A DNA stretch of 64,000 nt. Source: Geosiphon pyriformis (lineage: Eukaryota; Glomeromycota; Glomeromycetes; Archaeosporales; Geosiphonaceae). The position numbers and the translations under genes are program-made. The DNA lies in NCBI GenBank assembly GCA_016748015.1, contig JAAOMT010000590.1, positions 234,414-298,413 on the forward strand, given 5' to 3'. This document shows, piece by piece, positions 35,880 to 47,350 of the stretch (within the stretch, counting starts at the first letter, position 1; every line of letters begins with the position of its first letter). The notes beneath the pieces are model-generated. The model worked only from the letters and a program-made list of their open reading frames with translations. It ran no database searches and was not told where the DNA came from.

Positions 35880-36360
35880 ATTTTAATAAGAAATTAGACT
35901 AATTATTCTTAATTATTGTGTTTAACAAAATATTAATTTCTTTTTTTTCATTTTTTTTCATTTTTTTTTTCTTTTGAAAAGTGACAACATTGGAAATTAA
36001 CTGTCTTAGAATTAGATTTCATAATATCTTAGTAAAAACAAAAGCTTTCTTTAGAATTAGTTATTAATTTTATTTTGTTAGCTTACCAAAAAAATAAAAA
36101 AACAATGTTAAACTTTAATAATTATGATTAATTAATATAAAATAAACCACAAATATATTGATACAGTTACAGAAACAATATTTTTGTGTCTTATAACCAA
36201 AAAATTTAACAAGTAAAACTTCAAACAATAAAATCTTCAGAAACTAATAAATTAATTCACAACTAAAAGCAATTTATCCAAATATCTTTAAGCTTTTACT
36301 AATAAAATCATAAACATTAAAATATTATAATACTATTTATTAAGTTTACCTATAATAACA
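35880..36360 (+). mobile_element. E2-family LTR fragment
   Basis: This matches the 3' half of the LTR at 9250-9731 in the same orientation. Shared landmarks are TTATTTTGTTAGCTTACCAA, TGTGTCTTATAACCAAA and the terminal TTACCTATAATAACA at 36360. The 5' half is missing, replaced on the left by the tail of the ORF1-only element. It lies about 475 bp upstream of the HDDC3-like gene. Confidence 0.72.
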
Positions 36361-36742
36361 TAAATTATGTCTAGTTGTAAATACTTAATTTGTTTATATA
36401 TACTAGATTATAATTGGATCATACTCAATAAATGTTTAATAAAAAAAAATTTGGTTTAATTAATTAATATATTTTAAAAAAAAAATTTTATTAAGCAAAT
36501 TTCACTTAAAATCATGAATTTTGTTAATTTTTAACTTTTTTCAAAATTTAATATTTTGAAAATTTTTGCAAATTATACAAATATCGACTAATACAATTGA
36601 CTAATAATTACTAACTGATTAATTAATTAAAATAAACAATAAAATAATGAATATTTCAAATATAAAATTATAAAGTAATAATTGACCTGGGTAAAATTAG
36701 ATTATAGGCAAATTTAATTTTTAATTTATAATAGTATTTTAT

Positions 36743-36769
36743 GTGATGACCGCTAAATGATAGCGTCAC
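36743..36769. promoter_or_regulatory. Imperfect inverted repeat upstream of the HDDC3-like gene
   Basis: The arms GTGATGACCGCTA (36743-36755) and TAGCGTCAC (36761-36769) can pair imperfectly. They stand out because they are GC-rich in an AT-rich promoter 68-94 bp before the start codon. They could be a transcription-factor site; no function is shown by sequence alone. Confidence 0.3.
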
Positions 36770-36836
36770 GGGCAGTGCAAAATCATTGTCAACTTTTTGA
36801 TCATACCTAATCTGCTTTTTGCAAAAGTCAATTATC

Positions 36837-37872
36837 ATGAAAGCCTCCAGATCAATAAATGACAATTCTAAACCAATTTATGATTTTGGCAAATTGATAG
36901 ATTCCTTCGATTTCGCCGCTAAAAAACATTCTTTTCAACGCCGCAAAGATCCGCAACAATCGCGTAAGTAATAAATTGTGTTGTAAAGGTCAGGGGGGAC
37001 ATAATAATTATTAAACCTTTTTTTATAAATGCTACACATGTTCTATAAGCCTATATAAATCACCCCATCGGTGTAGCTAAAAATTTGACCGATGCTGGGA
37101 TATATGATCTCGCTACTCTTCAAGCAGCAATATTGGTAAATGTTCCGTAATTGGTTTATTTATAAGTTGAGCTCAAATTTATTCATTGATTGTTAAAGCA
37201 TGACACAGTAGAGGATACAGATACAACATTGGAAGAGGTAAATGGATCTCAGAACAATCTGGTCACGATTTGTCATCTATTAAAATTCCCTAAATATCTA
37301 ACAGATTGACCAGTATTTTGGAAAAGTTGTAAGGAACATAGTAGAGGAATGTACTGATAACAAAGATTTACCTAAAGACGAGCGCAAGCGGTTACAGATT
37401 GAGAATACACCATTCAAATCTGATAAGGTAGGATATTTGAAAGAATCAACAATATATTTCCATTCGAAGAAACCTATTCCTACTCTTGGTTTTAGGCAAA
37501 AGCTGTCAAACTAGCAGACAAATTATATAATTTGCGTGATCTACAACGTGCTGTTCCTATTGGATGGTCTTTTCAACGTGTTCAAGGTGAATACAATCCT
37601 TTATAGTAACATCTGTCATTCATTTTGTGCCCGCTAAATTGAACGATTTATAGAATATTTTATATGGGCTAAAAGAGTAACGGATGGTAGGTGATCCAGG
37701 ACAATCTGAAATTTCAGTTATTTTCAAGCCTTATCGAGAATACACATCATTTTGGTACAAAATATGATTAGGGGCAAAAGGTGTTAACCAAACACTTGAA
37801 TCTCAACTCGAAAATCTTTATGAAAATGCCACTTTTGAGTTCGAAGGAAAAACTTTCAAGTGTCATCCTTGA
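36837..37872 (+). CDS. HDDC3: MESH1/HDDC3-type HD-domain hydrolase (metazoan SpoT homologue)
   Basis: The family hydrolyses the 3'-phosphate of (p)ppGpp in vitro, and NADPH phosphatase activity is reported for the human enzyme. Seven exons join in frame: 36837-36963, 37050-37135, 37199-37237, 37305-37427, 37496-37586, 37654-37686 and 37772-37872. They give 199 residues, close to the 179 of the human protein. Visible family signatures are [39 protein letters not shown] (the HD motif), [15 protein letters not shown] and [12 protein letters not shown]. The metal-binding His, His-Asp and later Asp are all present. All introns are GT-AG and short (62-99 nt). The C-terminus continues about 20 residues beyond the usual end. 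The gene converges on the vigilin gene with 427 bp between stop codons. No defect is seen. Confidence 0.92.
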
Positions 37873-38299
37873 TCCTGAGTTAAAACTTGCTTTTTGTTAT
37901 TACTGGAGCTCATAAAATTTTTCAGGCAATATTCGGATGAGAATGGTCAGTTATCGTACGCTTTTTAAAGAAATGCAATATCTATATCGGAATCTGCCCA
38001 AGACGGAAATATTTTTGATGATCAATATGTTATTAGTGTTCAGAATCGATCTTCTAACGCTAAATTAAATTATTTAATCGTTTGGCAGATAATTTATCAA
38101 AATGTTCAAAGAGGAGAGAGATTGGAATCACCCTTTACAATAAATAGTTCTTAATTTTTTACGCCTCAAAGGAGGGGATGAATACTAAGAATTTTCTTGC
38201 TAAAAAAATGTGATAGGGATAGGAAAATAAAAACGAATTCAAAGGTAATATTTAATGATCAAATAGTGACTTTGAACTCGGGTTTTTAAACAGTCAGGT
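37873..38299. other. Intergenic region between convergent genes
   Basis: This holds the 3' UTRs of the HDDC3-like gene and the vigilin gene. No reading frame or RNA gene is supported. A CAATAAATAG at about 38140 could serve as a poly(A) signal for the plus-strand gene. Confidence 0.5.
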
Positions 38300-41200
38300 T
38301 TATCGAGCTGCACGTCCAAGAACTTCCAGTATCAATCTTCGCGCATCTTGGATCCCATCAACAGGCCCCGTGACAACCACCACCTCATCGTCTTGACCCT
38401 TAGGTACATCGATTTTACAGCCACTGTCGACACGAATCCTTTGAATAGTCGCACCTCCACGTCCAATTATATGACGATGAAGATATTGAGGGACGGTGAT
38501 GTAAGCTGTGTGAGTATAGGTATGCTATATATCAGAAAAATAAATTTAAGCAATTCATTATACAGAATGGGATGATCAAAAAATTTAACATTAATTCATA
38601 ATATTCTCACCGCCTCATTTAATAAATCCTGAATATATTTTTCGGCGCGTTCGACCTGTTTCTTATCACCTGTCAAATTCCAAGGGAGTTCACCTTCTTC
38701 CTCCTCATGATCATTCTCCAAAACTTCGCAGTCAAGGTCGCCCGCATAATCTTTAGCTGATAATTTCTCTTCGTCATCATCAATACGTTTTGCATTACCA
38801 TTAATTTTCTTTCTTGATGGTTTAATTTCTGGCGGGACTTCTCCCCCATGATCAACTAGCACACCATAGTCTAGACGAAGTTTGCGAATTGTAGCACCAT
38901 TTGCCGAGATTGTGCAGTGATACTTTCGTGGTACGCTAATCGTATGAATATGTCGAATTTTCGACTAAATTGTCAATGTAATTGATGTTTGGTTTAAGCA
39001 AATGCTTTAATAATTAATCAAAAACATTTCAATCATGAGAAATCATATCCTACCAAAATATCAGCCTTAGCAGCTTCAATATCCTCTTTTTTACCGATGA
39101 CTTTAACAGCTTCTTCACTACTAATTATTTCCTCGGTTAATGTACTCGAAAGCTGTGTGTCATTATAAGCACGTGAGCCGGGAAACTGAATTGTAACGTT
39201 AAATCGATGTTGTATATCCCTGAGAGAACTACCATTACGCCCAATAATTAGAGGATGCTGCGTTCGGGGTATCTGAATGACGTCAACTATGAGATTGTTC
39301 TAATTGTAAGATTGCGAAAATTAATGTTCATCATTACATTTTACAGATTTCATTTTTTGGATAAAATTCTAGCGATTTAAAATTCAAAATACCTGCTCTT
39401 CAACTAAACTCTCCAACTCAGCTTTCACTTTCTCAACTAGCGTTTTATCGCCCTTGAGGATAACCTCATCACTATTAACACCATGCCTTGGGAATTTAAC
39501 AATGCCAGCCTGCAAGTTCTTTTCTTCAGGTCCCCCTGCTTTAGCTACAATATCACGGATACGACTTCCACCGGGACCAATTAAGTATTTGTGATGCTGT
39601 GGATCTATATTCATAGTGATTGTAGTCTGATTTTCAAGTTCTCGGACAATTTGTAGTATTGCCTCTTGTGCCTTAACAATATCTGATTTTGTGCCATGGA
39701 TCATGACATTTACCATAGTTTCATCAGGATTGTTTTGTGGGGAGCCTGGAGGTCCAATGTCAATGCGTGTAAAAGTATCATCTTTAATTTCGGTAATCTT
39801 TGCACCTCCTCGACCTACCACATGAGGAAGACACACAGCAGGGATTGTAAAATTAAGAGAATTATCATGGTCTTTTTCCCATTCTAACAATTCCATCATT
39901 TCCGCTTTGGCATCGGCAACTCCTCTTTTGCCACCCTTTATGATGACTTCGTCAGATTTTTGTGCATCGCCATCTTCCTCCGTTTCCTCGTATCCTTCTT
40001 TGTGATTATTTTTAGGAAACCGAATGTGAACACCATATTTTTCTTCCAGACGTTTGACATATCGACCTCCAACCCCAATCAATGATTTATGGTATTCGGC
40101 AGGTATGCTGAGGTGAAGTATCGTAGCATCCTGTAATTTGTCAACTAAGTCCAAGATCTTGGCTTTTGCTTCTTCAACATTATCTTTCATCCCTTGAATT
40201 ATGACATTAACATTTTCACCAGGATTCGTTTTCTTCTCTTCCCCTTTTGCACCACCTTCTATCTCAATTTTAACATTTAAATTCTCCTTTAAACGAGTAA
40301 CATGCGCACCGCCTTTCCCAATTACATGTGCAGAATATTGCGCCGGAAAGGTAAATTCAATTGTGTATGAATTCATAATCTACATTTTAATAAATAGTTA
40401 TTTTTAGAAAATATGTTAAGCGGTGAAGAATTCAATTTTATGTACTAACCTCGATATGTTTGGCATCATCGACCACCTTATTGATTTCACTTACTACTCT
40501 GTTAACTTCATCTGTTGGGCCTTTAATGACAACAATATCGTCCGAAACTGGGATCGAGAATACTTTTTTACCTTCGGCGTTGGCTGAGCGTTCAGCAGCA
40601 CCTGTTCGAGAGGAACCAAATTTTACAGACACAGGTGCATCAGAACCTCCAGTGATGTTGTTCAGAGTTATCCCTCGAGGCCCAATTATGTGACGATGGA
40701 ATCTTACAGGAATTGTGAGAGTTTGAGTAGCAAAATCGGACTGAAATTATGAAGATTTAAAGAAAAAATGAATATCAAACCTGTTATGCGAACCTTTTAA
40801 AATGAATTTTTATAAGAAAATCTGTTTAAATAAAAACTTACAGCGTCCTGCCCTGCCTTGATTAATTCTTGCCTGGCTTTTTCCAAAACCTCTTTCACAT
40901 AAGCTTCTTTTTTTTTCTTTTCGGTGGGAATCTCTTCGCCGTCCTTTCCTTCAAAAACAATCAAAATGTCTGGACTCTCATCTTTTTCGTCTGGAACAAT
41001 TATTTCCACACCATATGTATCTTTGACGCGTTGAAGATTTTGGCCTTTGCGCCCAATAATATGACGGTGAAGGGAGGGTTCAATGGAAGCAATGGAGAAA
41101 CTGCTTGGGGGCTATAATGAGTTATAGTTCAGAAAATTCATAGTTATTACAATAATTTGGAGAATAAACAAGGTTTAAGTATTCGATATTAAGCGATACC

Positions 41201-43417
41201 AGTAATCCCAAACTCAGAAATACTTCTATAATAACTCCCACCTTCTTTGCCACAACTGATTGAATGACAGAGATTCGATCATCGTCTCACTTACCAAATT
41301 CTTAACAAGCTCCATTACCTCATTCCTAGCTTTTTCCACATCGGTAATAACTTTTCCTACAAATTCCAATATGACAGCTTTGTCTACTGCTGTACCTTTT
41401 GGAACCATAATCTGGATTCCGGTCTCACCCTCGATTTTTCGCAATTTACTCCGATTCCACAAGTATTTTAACACATTTTTGGCATGCACAACCGGAAACT
41501 CGGTTTCATGAAGATCTGCGATGTTTAAAGTTTCGCCATGTATAGAATTAGCCTTGTCCAATACCAATTGCAGTGCCTTCCCGTGCAGCCTGCAGGGGCC
41601 CCTAATAGTAACAACCTCGGAGGGATCAGAGGGCGGGCTAAGCTCCAAAGAACATTGAGTAAGCTCAAGTATTTCTTGAAGGTTAGCACCTTTAGGGCCA
41701 ATCAGATATTTATGTTGACGTTTCGGAACTGTAGTTGTGGTGGTACCGGTTGTACTTTTCTATGAATGCAAGTTTGTAAAAATATCTAGTTTTGGCATCA
41801 CCATTTCTTGCTATAATTGATATTTACTCACTAATTCTTCGTGAAGAAATCTGAGTTTCTCTATGGCATTTTTTACAGTCTCTCTTTCGCCTGATACAAT
41901 AATGCAATTATCCCTTGTATTATATTCATGACCTTCAATATCGGAGGATGCAATATAAGGCGGGATATGAATTTTAGCACCAGTTTCCTGTTGAAGTTGT
42001 TGCACGCGCTGACCATGAGCCCCGGCAATAAGAGGATAAAAATGGTGCTCGATTTCAGTAAATTTGATGATTTTCTTAGATGTCTATATATATGAATCGA
42101 CGAATTAAGGTTAAATTCAACAATTTTTGCCATCTCAAATCATAATATTTGAATAAAGCATTATTTATAGCCATATGAATTGAGCCGGAACCTTCCGTGT
42201 TACATTAATACACAATAAATGCATTGCTCTTTCCAAAAAACAACCACCCATGCTTATCATACACGACCTTTTCATGGACAATTGCCTCGATTTCAGCTTT
42301 GGCGAGATTCACGCTTTTCTCATCACCTTCTATCGTGATTTCCATCATTTCTTCATCTTCATCATAATCGACCTCAGATGACCGATCTTCATGAAGATCA
42401 CCTTGCCGTGGGGGTAAGCGAATACGAGTTCCTGTTCGATGAGTAATAGATTTCAGAGTTGCACCTCCTGCACCAAGAATATAGCGACGAACAGAAGTTG
42501 GAATCGATATTCGAATTTCGGTCTATTAAAAAAAAACAATTTGTGTTAAAACATGTCAAAATAACATTTTTATATCAGTTTTTTAGCTAAAGGCTCTAAA
42601 AAAATATTTGCGAATTTCAAGGAAGGTTCATTACTTTAACAGCAAGATAAGACATTAATTCACGCTTTGCGCGCAAGACATCGTCAGTTTTACCCTTTAT
42701 TAAAAAGGTAGTGGTTCCAGAGACATTTGCAATGGATACCTGAATCTGCGTGTTTGTTTTATCTTTTACACGTTTCACAATATCGGCAATTGTCGTTTTG
42801 GAGCCGAATTCACGCTTTTGCAATTGCTGTGCAGCTGACAATTCAACTACTTGAGTAATAATCCCAGCTGACTTTGTTTGCGCCTGCAGATTTGAAACGG
42901 GTGAATGATTAATCGATCTCACACCCACAACGCCAATAGTCGAAGTAGTTTGAGCCGTCTGACGAACAAGTTCGGCGCCAGATCGATTACTCCACACTGA
43001 GGAAGATTTCACTGAAGGCGGCCCTGGAGACAAGGAAGGCCAGTTGGTCTCATCATATGCGGCGGCGGAAGCCTTCGAAGTCGAAACTCGGCTGGGAGAA
43101 ATGGTAACAGGCGTTGATGTGACTTCATCAGGCGTTAAATCAATTTGTTGCGCGGAAGTGGCAAGAGCCAACTCCTGCTCCTCGTGGATTTTCAAAAGTT
43201 GAGCAGAAGGTGGTAATGAGTCGGCTGAGGTTGATGCAGTCACCGTGGCAGTTGCATAGTGTTCATTCGAGGTAGTGGATGAAATAGAATTGCTACTGGC
43301 AAGCTGAACAGCTTCAGAAGAAGCTGCGAGTTGGCTGGAGGTAGTGACGGAGGTGACAGAGGTGGAGTTACCTGCAAAAACTCTCTCATTGTTAGGAACA
43401 ACAGCAGTTGAAGACAT
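38300..43417 (-). CDS. SCP160: Vigilin/Scp160-type multi-KH-domain RNA-binding protein
   Basis: Proteins of this family bind RNA and polysomes at the ER/cytosol and affect translation and chromosome stability. Ten exons, all joined in phase 0, are 43417-42635, 42522-about 42265, 42083-41832, 41759-41295, 41111-40842, 40740-40450, 40379-39393, 39299-39054, 38964-38611 and 38524-38300, giving about 1376 residues (yeast Scp160 has 1222). The first 200 residues are Ser/Thr-rich. KH GxxG loops include GAGG, GPKG, GRKG, GPRG, GKGG, GVGG, GRGG, GPGG, GRNG and GRGG, with degenerate ones at AGAHG and SANGA; about 13 KH units in all. Exon 7 holds four; most other exons hold one. The donor of exon 2 is uncertain by one codon (GTCGTG or GTGTAT). 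The final exon uses the acceptor before HTYTHTAY, because the later AG would shift the frame. Confidence 0.9.
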
Positions 43418-44051
43418 GCTTTGCCTTTCGGTCCTAGGTTATGGTTGAGTTCGAATCGATTTGGGGTTGAATCCGTTGCTTGGTGATCTGGTGTAGATGC
43501 AAACGACAAAGAGGAGCGACGATGTGTCCCGAGGCCAGTGTTGCAGCTCTATTTTTTTCTGTTTTCTTATATTGAAGTCAAGATGTAGCGATTCAGATAC
43601 TGGTAAACCAAGGATATTATGCGTTACTGTGTTGTGTAAAGTTTTCGTTCTTTGCAGTTTACCCAAAATTTTCTTAATCTTGAGTGGGCGAAATATGTAC
43701 AGCTGGGTGAGCGTTGCCAAAAAGAAAAAATTCCCAAATGTGTTGCACCACAGCTTTACGAAAAACGTTAGTTCCTTTCGCAATACTAATGTCCGGTAGA
43801 TCATGGTCATCGTCGAGATATTTCACAATGTTGATTTTAATTTTATTGATTTCCAGAAACCCACATTAATTTGTAAGCTGCATTAGCTGTTTACACGTCT
43901 GATATTTTAATATTATTCATATTATATTTATCAGTTGCTTGTCAATGATGATTTTCTGACAGATAAATGCCCTATCGAGCAACTCTGGAAATTGAAACGG
44001 CTACTATTTTTTAAAATAGCGACCCAAAGAGAATCACTTGATAAATCGGCC

Positions 44052-44267
44052 TCACTTTTGCTGGTTTGAGCTTTTGCCTGTATGTTGCGAAATCCAAGTA
44101 CGCCAATATAACCTACCTGCCTTTGCAGATTCTAGCATCCTCGTAACTTGAGTTGCCTTCAGGATTTTAGCTTTATGAAAGCTAGTATCAGAATAAGCTG
44201 CATGTCCAAGGCAGCTAGTAAAAGCAAATATTGTGCGAATAGAGGCGTCCCTTTTGAATAATGACAT
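44052..44267 (-). CDS. Doubtful short reading frame, no family recognised
   Basis: A 71-codon frame starts MSLFKRDASIRT and ends KSSNQQK. Base composition is less AT-rich than in the repeats, suggesting it belongs to the gene island. A GTAGGT at about 44117 and a CAG 39 nt later could define a tiny in-frame intron, but that would be unusually short. It lies between the BUD13 stop and the vigilin 5' end, on the same strand, so it may be part of a UTR. I recognise no domain. It could equally be a chance frame. Confidence 0.25.
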   Translation of the reverse strand: MSLFKRDASIRTIFAFTSCLGHAAYSDTSFHKAKILKATQVTRMLESAKAGRLYWRTWISQHTGKSSNQQK

Positions 44268-44367
44268 CCTCCAACCACAGAAGAATAAATCTCGTCGAAT
44301 AAGCTGCAAGATGATCAACTCCAAGGGATTGTATAGGGCACAAAATATTTGAAACAGGAAATACTAG

Positions 44368-45764
44368 TTACATATCTTCCACAGACCAACTATATGCCTC
44401 TTTTTGTAAGGCTGATCTGGAGTATTGCCTTTCAAAGAATTGCCTTTCGAATCCATTGGATCGATCTAATTTTAGTAGAAATATTTAATAGGGTCCAGTC
44501 TTTAAGTAGCTTTTCTATATTCTTATTAGAAACCATACCTATACCATCCCATCGGTAACCTGGTTGAATATCGAATCGATTTGGCGGTGGCTGAGGGCCT
44601 TGATACTTAGGTTGCTTATGTTGGGTTCCTTTCTTTTTCTGTTATAATGATTTTAAAAAATATTTTAGACAAATAACAGATGATAGGTTTTGGCTCGATT
44701 TACCTTTGACAGAAAAATAGCGGCAGGGTCATTCCATCGGTCTTTAGCTTTTAGTTCTTCATTCAAATCTTGATCATCTTTGTAGCTATAAATATGTCTC
44801 GTAAATGAATGATTGATGATATAATTAAAGCCAGAAAGATGAATATATACATGGCGAGAGGCTTATTTCGTAATTCATCTTCTCTTTTCTTTTCCTCTTC
44901 TTTGCCCCATTTCATTAATTTTTCTTCTTCCTCAATTCGTTTACGTTCCTCCGCACGTTGAGCAGCTACATCAATTTTTCTTCCTTTCATATATAGCTAA
45001 AATTAGAGACAAGATTCAAAGTATACTCACATCCGTAATATGTATAGAAATTGAGAATACCTGATTTATCACGATATACAGTCTCAGCACCCCGGCCTGA
45101 GAGCGCGGGGTCCATATTGTCAAGTTGTGCCTTCATTTGTTTTTGACGTTTCTCGTGCTCTTGACGCGCTTTTTCACTCGTCTGCAGACCAACAGAAAGA
45201 CTTGATATTTTTACACTGTCATTATTAAAAGGAGATCGGTCTCGTTTTCTTTTATTGGATGTTTTAGGCTTATTCAAAAAATCATCATCAGGTAAGGAGG
45301 ATAATTTTTTCTCGGCGAGAGATGGTGACATTTCGATGGATTCAACTTTAGATAAATTGAGGTTTTAAATGAGAAAAATGATATATATATTAGAATATAT
45401 TAGATCCTTACTTTCTTCATAAGCCCCAATTTTCTTCCATTTACTGACATTTGATTCCAGCTCCATTTCTTTTTAATATTTAATTTATGATAAGCATATT
45501 TTGTTATATCATATAAACCCTTCTCACGTAACATCACCAACCAATTTGTGGTGTAAGGTCCTCTTCCCCCTCATCCGAAATGACGTTTTTCCAGTTCTCT
45601 GTGAACTCTTCTTCATCGATAATAGCATAGTTTCCTCCTTTCAAGTTCGAAAAACCTGGTCTACGTTTTTTCTTCTTTCTCTTTGCAATTTCAACTATAT
45701 TTTCGTCTCCACCACTGGATTTCGTGCCATATTTTTTGGCTAAATAATCTTCAAGGGTTGTCAT
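44368..45764 (-). CDS. BUD13: BUD13/Cwc26 pre-mRNA splicing factor (RES complex)
   Basis: BUD13 is the scaffold of the RES complex (with Snu17 and Pml1) on the activated spliceosome and helps splicing and nuclear retention of unspliced RNA. Seven exons join in frame: 45764-45542, 45468-45412, 45345-45061, 44983-44851, 44785-44704, 44638-44539 and 44465-44368. They give 325 residues. The N-terminus MTTLEDYLAKKYG is typical. A Lys-rich stretch KRKKKKRR follows. The hallmark MDPALSGRGAETVYRDKSG runs across into GRKIDVAAQRAEE at the exon 3/4 junction. Then come a Glu/Lys coiled-coil-like stretch, PLAIYKDDQDLNEE, and the Snu17-binding C-terminal region FDIQPGYRWDGIDRSNGFE, ending WSVEDM. The start chosen is the second Met of the open frame, because it begins the conserved N-terminus. 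The gene is intact. Confidence 0.93.
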
Positions 45765-45944
45765 TCCTAACTTGTTGACGAACAAAGCTTTGAGCACCCA
45801 ACGGAATAGCCATATAATTGATTATGGATTTTAATTGCACGTGGCTACAATGGATGTTACACCACTTTTGGTGGTTTCAGAAATTCAACCTAAATTTTTC
45901 AACTTCCTGGCACCTCAAACAATTTAAATCACAAAGAACCACAG
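45765..45944. promoter_or_regulatory. Shared divergent promoter region of BUD13 and GPN2
   Basis: Only 180 bp separate the two start codons, which point away from each other. Both 5' UTRs and any core promoters must lie here. No TATA box is obvious. Co-expression is plausible (a splicing factor and an RNA polymerase assembly GTPase) but not shown. Confidence 0.6.
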
Positions 45945-47350
45945 ATGCCCTTTGGCCAGGTAAATTTACCTAACCTTATAGTGAAATTACCGTAAGAATT
46001 AATTATAGTTACCCGATACCCTAGATCGTGATAGGCCCCCCCGGCTCCGGAAAGACCACTTATTGTAACGGTCTTCAACAATTCCTCAATGTTACGGGGA
46101 GGTATGCTTTTTAGTTTATCTGATTAGTTACTAGCGTTGATTTTACTAAAATCCCCTTTACTACTTATTCAAACCTTTTGCTTGCCGCAATAAAAGAAAA
46201 GTATCGGTTGTCAATCTTGACCCTGCAAATGACTTCCTTCCATACAACTGTTCGGTCAATATTGCCGATTTGATCACACTAGAAGATGTGATGAGAGAGT
46301 TTGATCTTGGGCCGAATGGTGGTATAATGTATTGTATGGAATTCTTGGAAAAGAATCTTGACTGGCTTGAGAATAAGCTGAAATCGCTTGGAGGTCGTTA
46401 TCGGTTCTTTCTATAAATTTATCGGGCCGTCTTTTACCCTTATACAATGATTCCTGAAATATATTGGATTATTCAGACGATTATGTGTTGTTTGATTTCC
46501 CAGGACAAGTCGAACTTTTCACTCATCACAATTCTGTAAAGAATATCATTGAACGATTAGGAAAGCTGAGCTATCGGGTAGTCCATCAGGATTTGTGTCC
46601 CTGATTTTTTTCAAGACTTTTTCAGAATTCATTTTCTAATAGCTCGTCACCGTGCATCTGGTCGATGCCCACCATTGCACCGACCCTGCAAAATACATTT
46701 CGGTCCTACTCTTGTCTTTGAAAACAATGTTGCAAATCGAATTGCCTCATATAAATGTATTATCGAAAATCGATTTAATGGAATCCTATGGCAAATTAGG
46801 TAAAATATCTCCTAGCTTTTGCTCACTTAACTGTTTCTTTGAGTATGAATTGACCGTACGTGGTGAATTTTTCGTTACAGCATTCAATTTGGATTTTTAT
46901 ACAGAAGTTCAAGATTTATCCTACCTGTTATACCATTTAGATGAGGATCCATTTGCAAAACGCTATAAGGAACTCAACAAAACTTTGTGTGATCTTATCG
47001 AAGATTTTGGCATAGTTGGGTTCCAAACTTTGTGCATAGAGGTAAAAATCATTTTATGCATACTCTTAGACTTTGCTCACTAGTATTAAGGTTTTCTCCC
47101 TTGACGGTAAAAGGATAAAAAATCCGTAATGAATCTTGTTGGTGCCATCGATAAAGCTAATGGATATATATTTGGAGGTTTGACCCAAGGTAATGAAAGC
47201 ATCATGCTCGCCACTGCCAATAACGATCAAACATTCTACAACGTATCCGACGTACAAGAGAGATGGTTAGACTATAAAGAGCAATGGGATGAATGGGAAT
47301 CTAGAAATCAACAGGAAGCTCTCAAAGAAGCTGCAAATCAAGCCCCATGA
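45945..47350 (+). CDS. GPN2: GPN-loop GTPase 2 (RNA polymerase II/III assembly factor)
   Basis: GPN2 is a cytoplasmic GTPase needed for assembly and nuclear import of RNA polymerases II and III. Seven exons join in frame: 45945-45959, 46025-46101, 46197-46393, 46477-46577, 46643-46799, 46881-47041 and 47114-47350. They give 314 residues, a normal length. Exon 1 encodes only MPFGQ. Exon 2 has the P-loop GPPGSGKTT. Exon 3 carries [18 protein letters not shown] and the GPN loop LGPNGG. The G3 motif is [13 protein letters not shown], followed by [18 protein letters not shown]4 is [14 protein letters not shown]. The C-terminus has [13 protein letters not shown] and an acidic tail. All introns are GT-AG. 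A possible poly(A) signal AATAAA is at 47509-47514. No defect is seen. Confidence 0.95.

Noticed and set aside
36668-36865. Minus-strand 65-codon frame overlapping the start of the HDDC3 gene.
   Set aside because: It is the antisense of the HDDC3 promoter and first exon and has no independent support.
38505-38524. Later acceptor (CACACAG) for the last vigilin exon.
   Set aside because: It would shift the frame. The upstream ATATATAG acceptor keeps phase 0 and gives HTYTHTAYITVP leading into the final KH unit.
43439-43810. Frames of 123 (-) and 100 (+) codons upstream of vigilin.
   Set aside because: They overlap each other, show no domain, and lie where the vigilin 5' UTR is expected.
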